Of a DNA stretch of 64,000 bases, positions 18,419 to 28,106 are shown piece by piece (the first letter of the stretch is position 1; each line of letters opens with the position of its first letter). The notes beneath the pieces are model-generated. The model was not told where the DNA came from and made no database searches. It saw only the letters and a list, made by a program, of their open reading frames with translations. Both the position numbers and the translations under genes were made by a program. The DNA lies in contig CBDBPW010000002.1 of NCBI GenBank assembly GCA_965209045.1, positions 62,001 through 126,000 of the forward strand. The letters are read 5' to 3'. Origin of the DNA: JAJEFO01 sp965209045 (lineage in GTDB: Bacteria; Pseudomonadota; Alphaproteobacteria; Rhodobacterales; Rhodobacteraceae).

Positions 18419-18728
18419 CGACCCGAAGCCTCAATGGATCAATTTCGGATTCCGGCGGATTCGGGCTGTCGCCCGCCCGGCAACATCCGGGGCCGGGTCG
18501 CTTTTGCCGAGCTCCCGGCAGATTACGATCCGCGAGCCCGGGGCGGCGCGCTGCGCCTGGACGTTCGCCGCTGTGCTGGCTGCAGGCACCTCTCCCGCGA
18601 CCGGTCCTGTTCCGGCCAGGACCAGAGGGCCGCCCTGCCCTGCAACACCAAGGCCTTCGAGGGGCATTCGGCGGCGTGCCGTCGCCGGCGGCACCGGTCA
18701 ACATGCGTGGGGTCCTGCCTTCACGCAA

Positions 18729-19358
18729 TCAGCCGCCAACCTTGCGATCCGGGTCCGGACTTTCCTGCTTCCGGGCACATATGAGCAAAGCGGCGCCAAG
18801 CAGTTTCCGGGACTCGTCGAAGACTGCAGGACGTTCGCCCCGCCAGCGGTCGTAGAGCCGGTGCGGCGATGGGGCACCTTCCTCGGCCGCCTCGAGCGCC
18901 TGTCCCGCTTCCGTGACGAAGTTGGCGATTCGCGCCCGCATGTTGGTCTCGTACGTCTCCCTGTGCCGGGTTTCCATTCTCAGGTGGAAGAGCGAACTGC
19001 GCACGCGCGGCCGGAATTCGATCCCGTCGAGCACCCCGGGCACTTCAGCCCAGAGCCTGCGCGCCCGCGCGTAGTGCCTGGAAGCAAGGCGGAACTGACC
19101 CGCCTCCCTGGCGATGAACCCGATGTTGGCGATGCTTGTCGCAATGCGCGGATCGCCGTGGCGGAAGAAAAGACGCGCCAGACACCATGCAAAGAGGAAT
19201 CGCCTTCGCGCGAGCGAAACGTCGCCGCTCTCCCATGCGGCATTGCCGCGTTCCTGCCAACGCTCCCACAGGATGTCCGAGCGCCGCCAGCCTGCGGCCA
19301 GCGCCGCCTGCCATTCGGCACTGCCAGTCTCAGATTCCGAGGTACGCCGCGCGAACAT
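18729..19358 (-). CDS. TPR-like helical repeat protein trailing a Liv-type ABC operon
   Basis: This predicted protein of about 209 residues is helical and shows TPR-like spacing (WERWQERGNAAWESGDVSLARRRFLFAWCLARLFF, near residues 28-62; IANIGFIAREAGQFRLASRHYARARRLW, near 75-102; both given as landmarks). It has no catalytic motif and no signal peptide. The start at 19358 lies inside the end of the livF-like gene (29-bp overlap), so it should be co-translated with the importer. It may be an accessory or regulatory factor of the transporter; the function is unknown. Confidence 0.6.
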   Translation of the reverse strand: MFARRTSESETGSAEWQAALAAGWRRSDILWERWQERGNAAWESGDVSLARRRFLFAWCLARLFFRHGDPRIATSIANIGFIAREAGQFRLASRHYARARRLWAEVPGVLDGIEFRPRVRSSLFHLRMETRHRETYETNMRARIANFVTEAGQALEAAEEGAPSPHRLYDRWRGERPAVFDESRKLLGAALLICARKQESPDPDRKVGG

Positions 19359-20037
19359 GTTCGTTGTCGTGCAGTTCGTCTGCCGGGCCTTCCAGTGCCA
19401 GTGACCCTGTTTCGAGAACGTACGCGTAATCCGCAAGCTCGAGTGCCAGTTCCGCATTCTGTTCGACGAGAATGACCGGAACGCCCTGGGCGTTGACCTC
19501 ACCGATTATCTTCGCGATCTCCTCGACGATCTTCGGAGCGAGACCCATGGAAGGTTCGTCCATCAAGAGGAGTTTCGGTTTTGCCATGAGGGCGCGGCCG
19601 ATCACCAGCATCTGCTGTTCGCCCCCGGACATGGTCTTGGCCAGCTGAGTTCGCCGCTCCAGAAGCAGCGGAAACCGGTTGTAGACCTCCTCAAGGTCCC
19701 GTGCGACCGTTGCCCTTTCCTGGCGAAGAAAGGCTCCGGTCCGGAGGTTCTCCTCGACGGTCAGGTCCGGGAAAATGCGTCGTCCCTCCGGGACGTGGGC
19801 GATGCCCCGGGCAACGATCTGGTCGGGCGCCAGGTGGTCAATCCTTTCTTCGGCGAAATGGATCTCTCCTTCCTGGAGCCTGGTCAGGCCCGAGATCGCC
19901 CGCAGGGTCGTCGTCTTACCCGCACCGTTGCTTCCGATGATGGTGACAATCTGGCCGTCAGGAACCTTGAGCGAGATGTCGCGGATCGCCGATACCTTGC
20001 CGTAGGTGACTGCGACGGCTCTCAGCTCAAGCAACAT
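19330..20037 (-). CDS. livF: Branched-chain amino acid-type ABC transporter ATP-binding protein (LivF-like)
   Basis: This ATPase of about 235 residues has Walker A GSNGAGKTTTLRAISG, signature MSGGEQQMLVIGRALM, Walker B LLLMDEPSMGLAP and the H-loop ILVEQNAELAL, all typical of LivF. ATG 20037 is chosen; the frame is open further upstream but inside livG. It overlaps livG by 11 bp. The ligand of this transporter family ranges from amino acids to urea and amides, and the symbol denotes family only. Confidence 0.87.
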   Translation of the reverse strand: MLLELRAVAVTYGKVSAIRDISLKVPDGQIVTIIGSNGAGKTTTLRAISGLTRLQEGEIHFAEERIDHLAPDQIVARGIAHVPEGRRIFPDLTVEENLRTGAFLRQERATVARDLEEVYNRFPLLLERRTQLAKTMSGGEQQMLVIGRALMAKPKLLLMDEPSMGLAPKIVEEIAKIIGEVNAQGVPVILVEQNAELALELADYAYVLETGSLALEGPADELHDNEHVRAAYLGI

Positions 20038-20797
20038 GGCGCGCACCCCCGAGGTAAGCCTCGATGACATCCGGGTGGTGACGGATTTCCTGCGGGTTGC
20101 CTTCGGCAAGAAGCCGTCCGAAACTCATGCAAGTGATCCGGTCACAAAGCCCCATGATCGCGTGCATGTCGTGCTCGACAAGGAGAATCGTGACTCCGGT
20201 GCTCCTGAGCTTGACCATCAGTTCCATCATCCGGCGGGTCTCTTCCGGGTTCATTCCCGTGAAGGGTTCATCAAGAAGCACGACGTCGGGGCGCGCGGCC
20301 AGTGCAACCGCCATGCCAAGCGCTCTCTGATGGCCGTGGGGAAGATCGCCAGCCAGATCGTCTGCCAGCTCGGCGAGGCCGAAGAAGTCAAGCGCTTCCT
20401 CAGCGCGGGCCCGGGCGGCACGGCGGTTCGCCTTGTCCACCCCCGCCATCGCGGCGAAGATGTTCGGCGGGAAACTCATGTGGGTGCCAATCAGCACGTT
20501 CTCCAAGACCGTGAGCTCGGCAAACAGCGTCGAGTGCTGAAAGGTTCGAACGACACCGCGCCGTGCGACTTCGTACATCCTGAGCACGGAAATCGTTTCG
20601 CCGCGCAGGCGGACCTCGCCGCCGGTCGGCTTGTAGAAACCCGACACGACATTGAAAGTGGTCGTCTTGCCCGCGCCGTTCGGGCCGATCAGCCCGTGAA
20701 TCGCACCACGCTCGACCTTGAACGAAAGGCGGTCGATCGCTGTCAGTCCGCCGAAGCGCATGGTCAGGTCATCGATCTCGAGAACGGGAGGGGACAT
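20027..20797 (-). CDS. livG: Branched-chain amino acid-type ABC transporter ATP-binding protein (LivG-like)
   Basis: This LivG-family ATPase has about 256 residues, with Walker A GPNGAGKTTTFNVVSGF, signature LPHGHQRALGMAVALA (a divergent LSGGQ), Walker B VVLLDEPFTGMNPEE and H-loop LLVEHDM. ATG 20797 starts 8 bp after livM. It works with LivF and the LivHM permeases in the same leftward operon. Confidence 0.88.
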   Translation of the reverse strand: MSPPVLEIDDLTMRFGGLTAIDRLSFKVERGAIHGLIGPNGAGKTTTFNVVSGFYKPTGGEVRLRGETISVLRMYEVARRGVVRTFQHSTLFAELTVLENVLIGTHMSFPPNIFAAMAGVDKANRRAARARAEEALDFFGLAELADDLAGDLPHGHQRALGMAVALAARPDVVLLDEPFTGMNPEETRRMMELMVKLRSTGVTILLVEHDMHAIMGLCDRITCMSFGRLLAEGNPQEIRHHPDVIEAYLGGARHVA

Positions 20798-20805
20798 GTA
20801 TCGTG

Positions 20806-21804
20806 CTACTCCATGGCCTCGGTTTCGCCGGCCTTGTTCTTCCTCGCATTTCGCCCGGAAAACGCGCCACGGACGAGGCTCTCCAGTCCCTTGGGCATGA
20901 ACAGCACCGAAAGGATCAGGATGAGCCCGTAAATCAGCGGCCGCATCTGCTCGAATCCCGCCTCGCGCAGGACGATCTCGTTCAGAATCGTGAGAACCAC
21001 GCAGCCGAGGATCGGCCCGTAGAATGTTGCGGTTCCGCCGACGATCGTCCAGGTCAACACGAACACCATCTGCTCCACGTCGAAGCTGTTGGGGTTGATG
21101 GTGCCGATGTAGTGAGCCAGGAGCGCGCCCGACAGCCCTGCGAATCCCGAGGCGAGAACAAAGGCGAGCGTGCGGTAGGCCCGCACGTTGACGCCGGACG
21201 CCTCCGCGAGCCTGTCCTGCCAGTGGACCGCGTGAAAGGTGAGTCCTACCGGTGAGCGCTCGATCCTCCACATGACCCAGAGCGACACTCCGACCACGGC
21301 CAGGGCAAAGTAGTAGTAGCTGACTGGTTCGAAGAAGTCGAAGGCATAGATCCCGATGTCGAAATCGGGCATCGGGTCGATCTTCTTCAGGCCCTTCGGA
21401 CCGCCGAACGGATCCCGGAACCGCTTCCAGAGCAGCCGAATGATCTCACCGGCGGCGAAGCTTCCGATCAGGAAGTAGAAGCCCTTCATCCGGAACAGCG
21501 GGAAACTGAGGGCCAGCGCGATCATCGCCGCAGTGACGGCCCCGAGGAGCATCGCGACCGGCACGTAGATGCCCAGGCGCTTGGAAAGCAGCGCGGAGGC
21601 ATAAGCCCCGACTCCCATGATCACCACGTGGCCGAGCGACCACTCGCCCGTGAGGGTAAGGAGCCTGTAGGATGCGACCAGCAGGACGTTGATGGTCAGG
21701 AAGACCAGGATTTCCTGCTGCGAGAAGCTCAGCGCATGGGGCAGCGCCAGCAGGACTGCCCCGAACCCGATAAGTGCTGCGAGTTTCGTCACCGGACTAT
21801 GCAC
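20806..21804 (-). CDS. livM: Branched-chain amino acid-type ABC transporter permease (LivM-like)
   Basis: This 332-residue permease has about nine or ten hydrophobic segments and the LivM signature region near VNVRAYRTLAFVLASGFAGLSGALLAHY (residues 200-228). It begins with GTG, and the start overlaps the livH stop by 8 bp. The C-terminus ends in a basic, charged tail. It is the second channel subunit of the importer. Confidence 0.85.
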   Translation of the reverse strand: MHSPVTKLAALIGFGAVLLALPHALSFSQQEILVFLTINVLLVASYRLLTLTGEWSLGHVVIMGVGAYASALLSKRLGIYVPVAMLLGAVTAAMIALALSFPLFRMKGFYFLIGSFAAGEIIRLLWKRFRDPFGGPKGLKKIDPMPDFDIGIYAFDFFEPVSYYYFALAVVGVSLWVMWRIERSPVGLTFHAVHWQDRLAEASGVNVRAYRTLAFVLASGFAGLSGALLAHYIGTINPNSFDVEQMVFVLTWTIVGGTATFYGPILGCVVLTILNEIVLREAGFEQMRPLIYGLILILSVLFMPKGLESLVRGAFSGRNARKNKAGETEAME

Positions 21805-22666
21805 GATCCGTTGACCCGAACAGCCCGGTAGGCTTGACGATCAGCACGACCAGCAACAGCAGCAGGCCGACGATGTCCGCGATGACCCCGTCGAAGAACG
21901 TGGTGACGAATGTGTGGACGAAGGCATAGGCGACCGCCACGATGACCGCGCCCTCAAGCGATCCGATGCCACCGACGATGATCACGATGAAGGCGGTGAC
22001 GATCACCGAATGCCCCATGTGGGGGTTGACCGAAATCAGGGGCGCAGTCAGGGCACCTGCAACGCCTGCGAGCGCCGCACCGATGAACATCGCGATTCGC
22101 GCGGTCTGGTTGATCGAGATTCCCTGGAGGGCTGCCGCCTCCGGATCCTGGGCGCTGGCGCGAAGCGCCCAGCCGAAGCGGGTCTTCTTGAGGAATGCCC
22201 AGAGGCCGGCGAGCAAGACCACGGCGGCGAGGATCACGGCCAGCCTGAAGACGGGAAGCCTGACCCTTTCGGTGATGACGATGACTTCCTGGGTCACGGG
22301 CGGCACGTGCTCCATGCGCACGCCGAAGCCCATGGACACCAGCGCCTGCAGGATCATGAGGAATCCGATCGAGGCAACGAGCCCGCCAAGCGGGTTGTCG
22401 CGGAGCGGTCGAAAGAACGCCCGTTCCATGCCGAGGCCCACGATGCCGACGAATGCCATCCCGACCGCCACCGCGACCAGGTACGGCAGGTTCCAGTCCG
22501 CGTAGACCGCGACGATCGCGTATGCGCCCAGCATGAAGAGTTCGCCATGGGCGAAGTTGATCACTCCCATGACGCCAAAAATGAGGACGAGGCCGACGGC
22601 CACGAGCGAAGTGTAGCTGGCGGCGTAAAGGGCGTTCAGCCCGGTCTGCGCGAGAAGTTCAACCAT
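21797..22666 (-). CDS. livH: Branched-chain amino acid-type ABC transporter permease (LivH-like)
   Basis: This 289-residue membrane protein matches LivH: an N-terminal NALYAASYTSLVAVGLVLIFG, then GVINFAHGELFMLGAY, and a conserved GALTAPLISVNPHMG in the centre. It lies 98 bp downstream of the binding-protein gene and overlaps livM. The 98-bp gap contains no clear feature. Confidence 0.86.
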   Translation of the reverse strand: MVELLAQTGLNALYAASYTSLVAVGLVLIFGVMGVINFAHGELFMLGAYAIVAVYADWNLPYLVAVAVGMAFVGIVGLGMERAFFRPLRDNPLGGLVASIGFLMILQALVSMGFGVRMEHVPPVTQEVIVITERVRLPVFRLAVILAAVVLLAGLWAFLKKTRFGWALRASAQDPEAAALQGISINQTARIAMFIGAALAGVAGALTAPLISVNPHMGHSVIVTAFIVIIVGGIGSLEGAVIVAVAYAFVHTFVTTFFDGVIADIVGLLLLLVVLIVKPTGLFGSTDRA

Positions 22667-22764
22667 CGTCCTGCTGCGCGTTCAGTCCGGAGTTTCGGGC
22701 GGAGCGCAGGGAGAAACGCACCGCCCTTGGGGATATCGCAGAATGATGTCGCGCGAAATCCGCC

Positions 22765-24072
22765 TTACGTGCGCTGGTCCCACATCTGCCCGTAGGCGGA
22801 CATGTGCTTCTTCAGCAGTTCACCGTGCTTTGCGTACCACTCGGGAATCGAGCGGAATTCCTTGATCGTGGCCTTGCCGCCCTCAATGACGACGATTGGC
22901 CAGTTGCCGACGAGGGCATTGTCGATCCCGAACAGATCCTTGCCCCACCAGGCCGCTTCGCCGAAGGCGTGGAGACCGGTGCCCCCCTCCTTCATCGCTG
23001 CGAGGACCGCGTCCGGTTCGGCCGAGCCGGCCTTCTCCGCACCGGCCTTCCAGAGGTCCATGATCGAGGCGTACTCCCAGCTCACCGCGCCCCACTGGTC
23101 GGCGCCGTAGCGAGACGCGTACTCCGCATAGAACTCGTTCGGCATCTGGAAGTTGATGCTCTCGTCATTTAGCGCCGGATCGTCGAAATCCGGGAACTGG
23201 AACACAAAGCCTTCCATGAACTCCTCGGACGTCTTGGCAACGATCTGCTGGTAGAAGTCCGCGGTGCAGGAAATCACCTGTCCTCCGTAGCCCTGCTGGA
23301 AGAGCTGTTCGCAGATCGGGTGGACGTAGTCCGCGTAGCAGGTGTCGAGGCACACGATGTCCGGATTGCCGGATATCAGCCGCGTCACAACCGGCGCGAA
23401 ATCCGTGGTCGCCGGGTCGAAGAGCAGGGGATCGTCCTGCATCTTGATGCCCGCAGCCTCGAACGCAGCCAGGTAGGTCGCGACAGAGGGCAGTCCGAGG
23501 GCGTCGTCCTGGGCGCACATGACCGCTGTCTTCAGTTCCGGCATGTTGTCCGCCAGCCACTCGACGCCGGTGACGTTGTAGATCGGGTGCACCTCGCACG
23601 GCGCGATCAGGGTCGTCGTGTCAGGCGAGAGATCCGACGGCAGCAGGGTCGAGAACAGCATGCCGGTCCTGTCGGCCACGGGTTGCGCACCGGGCCAGGT
23701 GTCACCACCCAGCATCATGATGAACTTGACGCCGTCCTCGCGGATCAGCTTGGTCGCGCCGGTCCGTGCCTTGGCCGGATCGTACTCGTTGTCGTAAGCC
23801 ACGAACTCGACCGCGTGGGCCTCGCCTCCGATGTTGATGCCTCCAGCCGCGTTGATCCACTCTCCCCAGATCAGGCATCCGTCAAGTCCGGGCTTGCCCC
23901 ACGCAGCCACAGGGCCGGTCAGGGGAGCGAGAAACCCGATCTTCACCACCTTGTCGGCCGCGAACCCCGTTCTGGGCAGGATTGCGGCCGCCGCCGCGGA
24001 CCCTGCTACAGCTGCACCCGAACCCAGAAGCTTGCGGCGGGTGAGAACGTCTTTGAACATCTTGGCAACCAT
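22765..24072 (-). CDS. ABC transporter substrate-binding protein with Tat signal (Liv/urea-amide type)
   Basis: This 435-residue periplasmic binding protein of the LivK/UrtA class begins with a twin-arginine leader (LTRRKLLGSGAAVAGSAAAA, residues 10-29; cleavage probably near FAADKV). Tat export suggests the protein folds in the cytoplasm before export. The mature part opens with VKIGFLAPLTGPVAAWGK. A strong AGGAGG site precedes ATG 24072. It heads the leftward livH-livM-livG-livF-TPR operon. A TGGTCAA half-site about 205 bp upstream hints at RutR control; the ligand could then be a pyrimidine-catabolism amide or amino acid. Confidence 0.85.
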   Translation of the reverse strand: MVAKMFKDVLTRRKLLGSGAAVAGSAAAAAILPRTGFAADKVVKIGFLAPLTGPVAAWGKPGLDGCLIWGEWINAAGGINIGGEAHAVEFVAYDNEYDPAKARTGATKLIREDGVKFIMMLGGDTWPGAQPVADRTGMLFSTLLPSDLSPDTTTLIAPCEVHPIYNVTGVEWLADNMPELKTAVMCAQDDALGLPSVATYLAAFEAAGIKMQDDPLLFDPATTDFAPVVTRLISGNPDIVCLDTCYADYVHPICEQLFQQGYGGQVISCTADFYQQIVAKTSEEFMEGFVFQFPDFDDPALNDESINFQMPNEFYAEYASRYGADQWGAVSWEYASIMDLWKAGAEKAGSAEPDAVLAAMKEGGTGLHAFGEAAWWGKDLFGIDNALVGNWPIVVIEGGKATIKEFRSIPEWYAKHGELLKKHMSAYGQMWDQRT

Positions 24073-25053
24073 CTTGTTTCCTCCTAGTTCTTTGACCTTT
24101 CAGCCGTATCGATTTCGTGCCTGGCGAAATCCGTCATGCCGTCAACGCCTGCCCAACCGCATCTATACCAAATCATTAATTCCGGATGGCTTTCCTCAAA
24201 GCGTACACGAAATCTGCGCCAATTTCAAGCAAAGTTAATCCAATATGCCGGAAAGGGTGTAATCGTGGATCAGAATTGGTCAATGAAAGTCTCACTCCCC
24301 GCCCTTGGCTGCGGCACCTCAAGACATTGTGCGGGCGGCCGATCGCCAGGAGCGCCGGTGCGCGCGCTGCGGCGAGGTCGCGGCCTCAGGGAAGGGTCCG
24401 GATCCCGAGGCTTGGAAACGATTTCCTTGGCGGGGACGGATTCCATGCGTGCCGGGCCTGCGCTCCTGGCGCGTCCCTCGACGAGGCCGCAACAGGGTCC
24501 GGGATCGACCCCAGGGCCGAGCCCCGGGACCCTTTCAAGGGAAGTCGCCCCGTGCAGCCTCCGCTCCACCAGAGCACGAATTCGTCGAAGCGTTTCTGGA
24601 AGCGCTTCGTGCGGGGACTGTGGCACCTGCCCATGGCCAACCGCTTCGGGTTCGGGCACGACCGACGTCCGTTCCAGGATCTCGTGCGCCCAGTGGTCGC
24701 GGGTCACCCAGGCCTCGCCCGGGGGATTCCCGGGGCGAATGCCGTAGCCAAGCCAGACATCGGCGACGCGCCGTGCTTCGGCTTGGCGGCCCCGGAGCAG
24801 AAGCCACGGAGCGGACCGGAGCCATGGCTCGCTGTCTTTCGGCGGGATGGGTCTGGGGCTTTCCTTCCCCGGAGGCCTCGACGGCGCCGGTCAGGAGGAG
24901 CTTTCCCTCCGCGCTGCGTCCCACTCCGCCTGTTTCCGCGAGTTCGTTCCCAAAGACCGGAACAATGTCTCGTGGCGCAAGCCGGCACATCAGGCGCGGC
25001 CGTCGCCCACACGAGATCGGGTCAGCTTCAAGGCATTGCCGCGAAGTGAAGGC
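24073..25053. other. Region without a supportable gene (about 1 kb)
   Basis: This stretch lies between the Liv-type operon promoter and the 3' end of the NMT1-type binding protein. The part near 24073-24300 is less GC-rich and likely holds the leftward promoter, with a TGGTCAA motif at 24277. From 24300 to 25000 several frames on both strands are open because of high GC, but none has a recognisable domain or good start. A minus-strand stretch around 24600-24800 reads plausibly protein-like (RVADVWLGYGIRPGNPPGEA) and then changes frame, which might be a decayed gene. Confidence 0.4.
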
Positions 25054-25075
25054 GGCCTCCGCTGTCGCGGAGGCC
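25054..25075 (-). terminator. Terminator-like hairpin after the NMT1-type importer operon
   Basis: The arms GGCCTCCGC and GCGGAGGCC (9 bp, loop TGTC) lie 32 bp downstream of the binding-protein stop at 25107 on the leftward strand. There is no obvious T-run. It is well placed to end the long operon that starts near 31.9 kb. Confidence 0.6.
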
Positions 25076-25106
25076 AGTTCACCTTAGCGCAATGGCGCGC
25101 ACCGGG

Positions 25107-26096
25107 TCAGTTCAGCGCAGCATCCGTGATCACGTGCGTCCAGGCCGAGTCGCCCGGATCGGCCGTGATCACTGGATCCGAACCGCCCGCGAGAAGCGTG
25201 TCGACCGTGCGTTGGAAGTCGGCCGGAACAAGCGCGCCGTTGGAGCCGGCCGTCAGTTTGGCGATCTCGCCCATCATGCGCTTCTGATGCCGTTCGGTCT
25301 GGGCGCCTGTCTCGTCATATTCCAGTACGATCAGGGCGGCCTCGTCCGGGTTGTCTTCGGCATATTTCCAGCCCTTCATCGAGGCCCGCACGAAGCGAAC
25401 GAGCTTGTCAACCTCTCCCGGGTCGCTCAGCTTGCCCTCCAGGACATAGAGACCGTCTTCCAGCGTCGCCACGCCCTGGTCCTCGTACTTGAAGACCACG
25501 AGGTCCTCGGCGCCCAGCCCCGCGTCGATGACCTGCCAGTACTCGTTGTAGGTCATGGTCGAGATGCAAGCCGCCTGACCTTGAAGGATCGGGTCGACAT
25601 TGAAGCCCTGCTTGAGGACTTCGACGCCGTCCGAGCCGCCCTCGGTCGGAATGCCAAGATGGCTCATCCAGCTCAGGAACGGAAACTCGTTGCCGAAGAA
25701 CCAGACACCCAGTGTCTTGCCCCTGAAATCGTCCGTGGTGGCCACGCCGGCATCCTTGCGGCAGGTGAGCATCATGCCGGAAGACTTGAATGGCTGCGCG
25801 ATGTTGACAAGCGGCAGGCCCTTTTCGCGTGCGGCAAGTGCCGCCGGCATCCATTCGACGGTCACGTCCGCGCCGCCGCCAGCTATGACCTGGGTCGGCG
25901 CAATGTCCGGCCCGCCGGGCTTGATCGTGACGTTCAGGTTCTCGTCCTCGTAGTAGCCCTTCTCGAGCGCCACGTAGTAGCCCGCAAACTGCGCCTGCGT
26001 CACCCACTTGAGCTGCAGCGTCAGGTCGTCGAGGGCAAGGGCAGGCGCCCCGCCCAGCGCCAGCGCCACCGCGCTGGCAAACACTTGTTTCTTCAT
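25107..26096 (-). CDS. ABC transporter substrate-binding protein (NMT1/ThiY-like)
   Basis: This 329-residue binding protein has a typical signal peptide (MKKQVFASAVALALGGAPALA, cut before LDDLTLQ). Mature landmarks are TLQLKWVTQAQFAGYYVALEKGYY and VTVEWMPAALAAREKG, characteristic of the NMT1/THI5-like family that binds pyrimidine precursors and related compounds. It is the last gene of a leftward operon with two permeases, an ATPase, dihydropyrimidinase and a carbamoyl-amino-acid amidohydrolase. A pyrimidine or dihydropyrimidine (or hydantoin) ligand is therefore likely, by inference. Confidence 0.85.
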   Translation of the reverse strand: MKKQVFASAVALALGGAPALALDDLTLQLKWVTQAQFAGYYVALEKGYYEDENLNVTIKPGGPDIAPTQVIAGGGADVTVEWMPAALAAREKGLPLVNIAQPFKSSGMMLTCRKDAGVATTDDFRGKTLGVWFFGNEFPFLSWMSHLGIPTEGGSDGVEVLKQGFNVDPILQGQAACISTMTYNEYWQVIDAGLGAEDLVVFKYEDQGVATLEDGLYVLEGKLSDPGEVDKLVRFVRASMKGWKYAEDNPDEAALIVLEYDETGAQTERHQKRMMGEIAKLTAGSNGALVPADFQRTVDTLLAGGSDPVITADPGDSAWTHVITDAALN

Positions 26097-26122
26097 GGCT
26101 TATCTCCTTTCAGCCGTTGCTT

Positions 26123-26965
26123 TCATCGTTGCGATGGGTGCCAGAAAGTCACCCAACGTTCCACGAGCGTGACCGCTCCGTAAAACAGGGTTCCGGCCAG
26201 TGCGGCCACCGCTATCTCGGACCAGACCATGGCCAGCTCCAGCGTGCCGACCGAAGTCGAGATCCGAAATCCCATTCCCCGCGTGGGCGAACCGAAATAC
26301 TCGGCGACAATGGCCCCGATCAGGGCAAGCGTCGTCGCGATCTTGAGCCCGTTGAACACGAACGGCATGGCTGCGGGCAACCGCAGCTTCAAAAGCGTCT
26401 GCCAGTAGCTCGCCGAATAGGTCCGCATCAGGTCGCGCTGCATCGCCGCCGTGTCGGCAAGTCCCTGCACCGTGTTCACGAGTATCGGAAAGAACACCAT
26501 TACGACCACAACGGCGGCCTTGGACTGCCAGTCGAATCCGAACCAGTTGACCAGGATCGGCGCGGTTCCCACAATGGGCAGTGCGGCCACGAAGCTGCCG
26601 ACGGGGAGCAGTCCGCGCCGCAAGAACGTGGAGCGATCTATTGCGAGCGCGACCGCAAAGGCCGCGAGGCAGCCGATCAAGTAACCGGAAATCGCGCCCT
26701 TCAGCGCGGTCTGCCGAAAGTCGATCCAGAGCGTGCCCGTCTCCGCAGCGAACGTCTCGGCAATGACCGTCGGCGCCGGCAGGATGACCTGCGGCACGTC
26801 CAGGCCACGCACCACGAGTTCCCAGGTCGCCAGCACCGACACGCCGAACACCAACGGCACTGCAACCCGACCGACATGCGACGAAGCCAGCGGGGAGTCC
26901 GCGATGCGCATGTTCAGCCACCAAGCAGCCATCAACAGCGCGATTGCCGCCAAGACAAGCGTCAT
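26123..26965 (-). CDS. ABC transporter permease (NMT1-type importer)
   Basis: This membrane protein of about 280 residues starts MTLVLAAIALLMAAWWLN. It has an EAA-type loop near MRTYSASYWQTLLKLRLPAAMPFVFNGLK (residues 170-198). The open frame extends 17 codons upstream, but the start at 26965 begins at the first transmembrane segment. It is paired with the permease at 27165-28031; the 199 bp between them hold no clear gene. Confidence 0.82.
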   Translation of the reverse strand: MTLVLAAIALLMAAWWLNMRIADSPLASSHVGRVAVPLVFGVSVLATWELVVRGLDVPQVILPAPTVIAETFAAETGTLWIDFRQTALKGAISGYLIGCLAAFAVALAIDRSTFLRRGLLPVGSFVAALPIVGTAPILVNWFGFDWQSKAAVVVVMVFFPILVNTVQGLADTAAMQRDLMRTYSASYWQTLLKLRLPAAMPFVFNGLKIATTLALIGAIVAEYFGSPTRGMGFRISTSVGTLELAMVWSEIAVAALAGTLFYGAVTLVERWVTFWHPSQR

Positions 26966-27164
26966 GGCTCGACCTCCGCAAGGTTGCGGTGGACGGCGCC
27001 TCCGCCCGAGCCGCACGGCATGCGCCGCGTCCTTCCACGCGTCGGTGACACCTCGCTGACCGGGAGCGACGCAGCCTCGTTCGAGGCCGGTGCGCTCTTC
27101 CTCGATGCGTGCAGAAACGGGGTTTGCCAGCCCTCGAACGCCCGTCTCATGGCCGGTGCGCGGC

Positions 27165-28031
27165 TCATCTTGCGAATCCCATTCTTTGAAGCGCCAGCGA
27201 TTGCAGCGCGGCGACGATGGTCACAAGCGCGGCTGCGAGGCAGGCTGCCGCGATCAGCGCAGACCAGATCATGAGCGGGTTCCCGAACTGGTCGCCGATC
27301 AGGATGCGCGCGCCGAGCCCCTGGATCGCGCCGGTCGGCAATTCGCCCACGATCGTGCCAACCAGAGCCGCCGCGATGCCGACCTTGAGCGACGTGAAGA
27401 GATAGGGGACCGAAGCTGGCAGCCTGAGCTTCCAGAACGTCTGTCCGGCGCTCGCGGAATAGGTCTTCATCAGGTCGATCTGCATGGGCCCGGGCGACCT
27501 CAGCCCTTTCACCATGCTCACCAGCACGGGGAAGAAGCAAAGGTATGCCGAGATGATCGCCTTCGGCACCGTGCGGCCTTCCACGCCCAGCGTCGCCAGC
27601 ACCACGATGATCATCGGGGCGATCGCGACGATCGGGATGGTCTGGCTGATGATGGCCCAAGGCATCAAGCTCATGTTGGCGGTTCTCGAATACACGATCG
27701 AAACCGCCATTCCGATTCCGACCACCGTGCCGAGAGCGAAGCCCCAAAGCGTTGACTGCAACGTGATCCAGCCGTGGAAGACCAGCGAGCGTTTCGACGT
27801 TACCTTGGTGTCGAGCACGGTCTTCTTCAGTTCGGCGGCGACCTGGTGCGGCGCCGGCAAGCGCGGGCGGTCCTGACTCATCGTGTCCGCGACGATGTCT
27901 GCGAATGTGAGTTCCTGGCCCGCGCGGTCCGCCTGGGCGACCGTCCAGCCGGCGTTCATCGGCACCACCGCCACGTACCAAAGCGCAAGAATCGCGGCGA
28001 GCACCGCCAGGACCGGCAGGACCCGGTTCAT
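27165..28031 (-). CDS. ABC transporter permease (NMT1-type importer), second subunit
   Basis: This permease of about 288 residues has an N-terminal transmembrane helix (LPVLAVLAAILALWYVAV) followed by an unusual soluble stretch of about 70 residues before the main membrane domain. The EAA loop sits around MKTYSASAGQTFWKLRLPASVPYLF. The start at 28031 is preferred to a longer in-frame start. The repeated (M/L)(R/K)TYSAS motif shared with the neighbouring permease supports a heterodimeric channel arisen by duplication. Confidence 0.82.
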   Translation of the reverse strand: MNRVLPVLAVLAAILALWYVAVVPMNAGWTVAQADRAGQELTFADIVADTMSQDRPRLPAPHQVAAELKKTVLDTKVTSKRSLVFHGWITLQSTLWGFALGTVVGIGMAVSIVYSRTANMSLMPWAIISQTIPIVAIAPMIIVVLATLGVEGRTVPKAIISAYLCFFPVLVSMVKGLRSPGPMQIDLMKTYSASAGQTFWKLRLPASVPYLFTSLKVGIAAALVGTIVGELPTGAIQGLGARILIGDQFGNPLMIWSALIAAACLAAALVTIVAALQSLALQRMGFAR

Positions 28032-28106
28032 GCAACGCCCTCCCCGCCAACGGCATTGCCGCGCGGACAAGAGAGCGAAATCTCGAGGAGCCCATGCATG
28101 AAACCT

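Noticed and set aside
18504..19475. Plus-strand frame opposite the TPR gene
   Set aside because: No domain, and it lies antisense to a frame that fits the operon layout.
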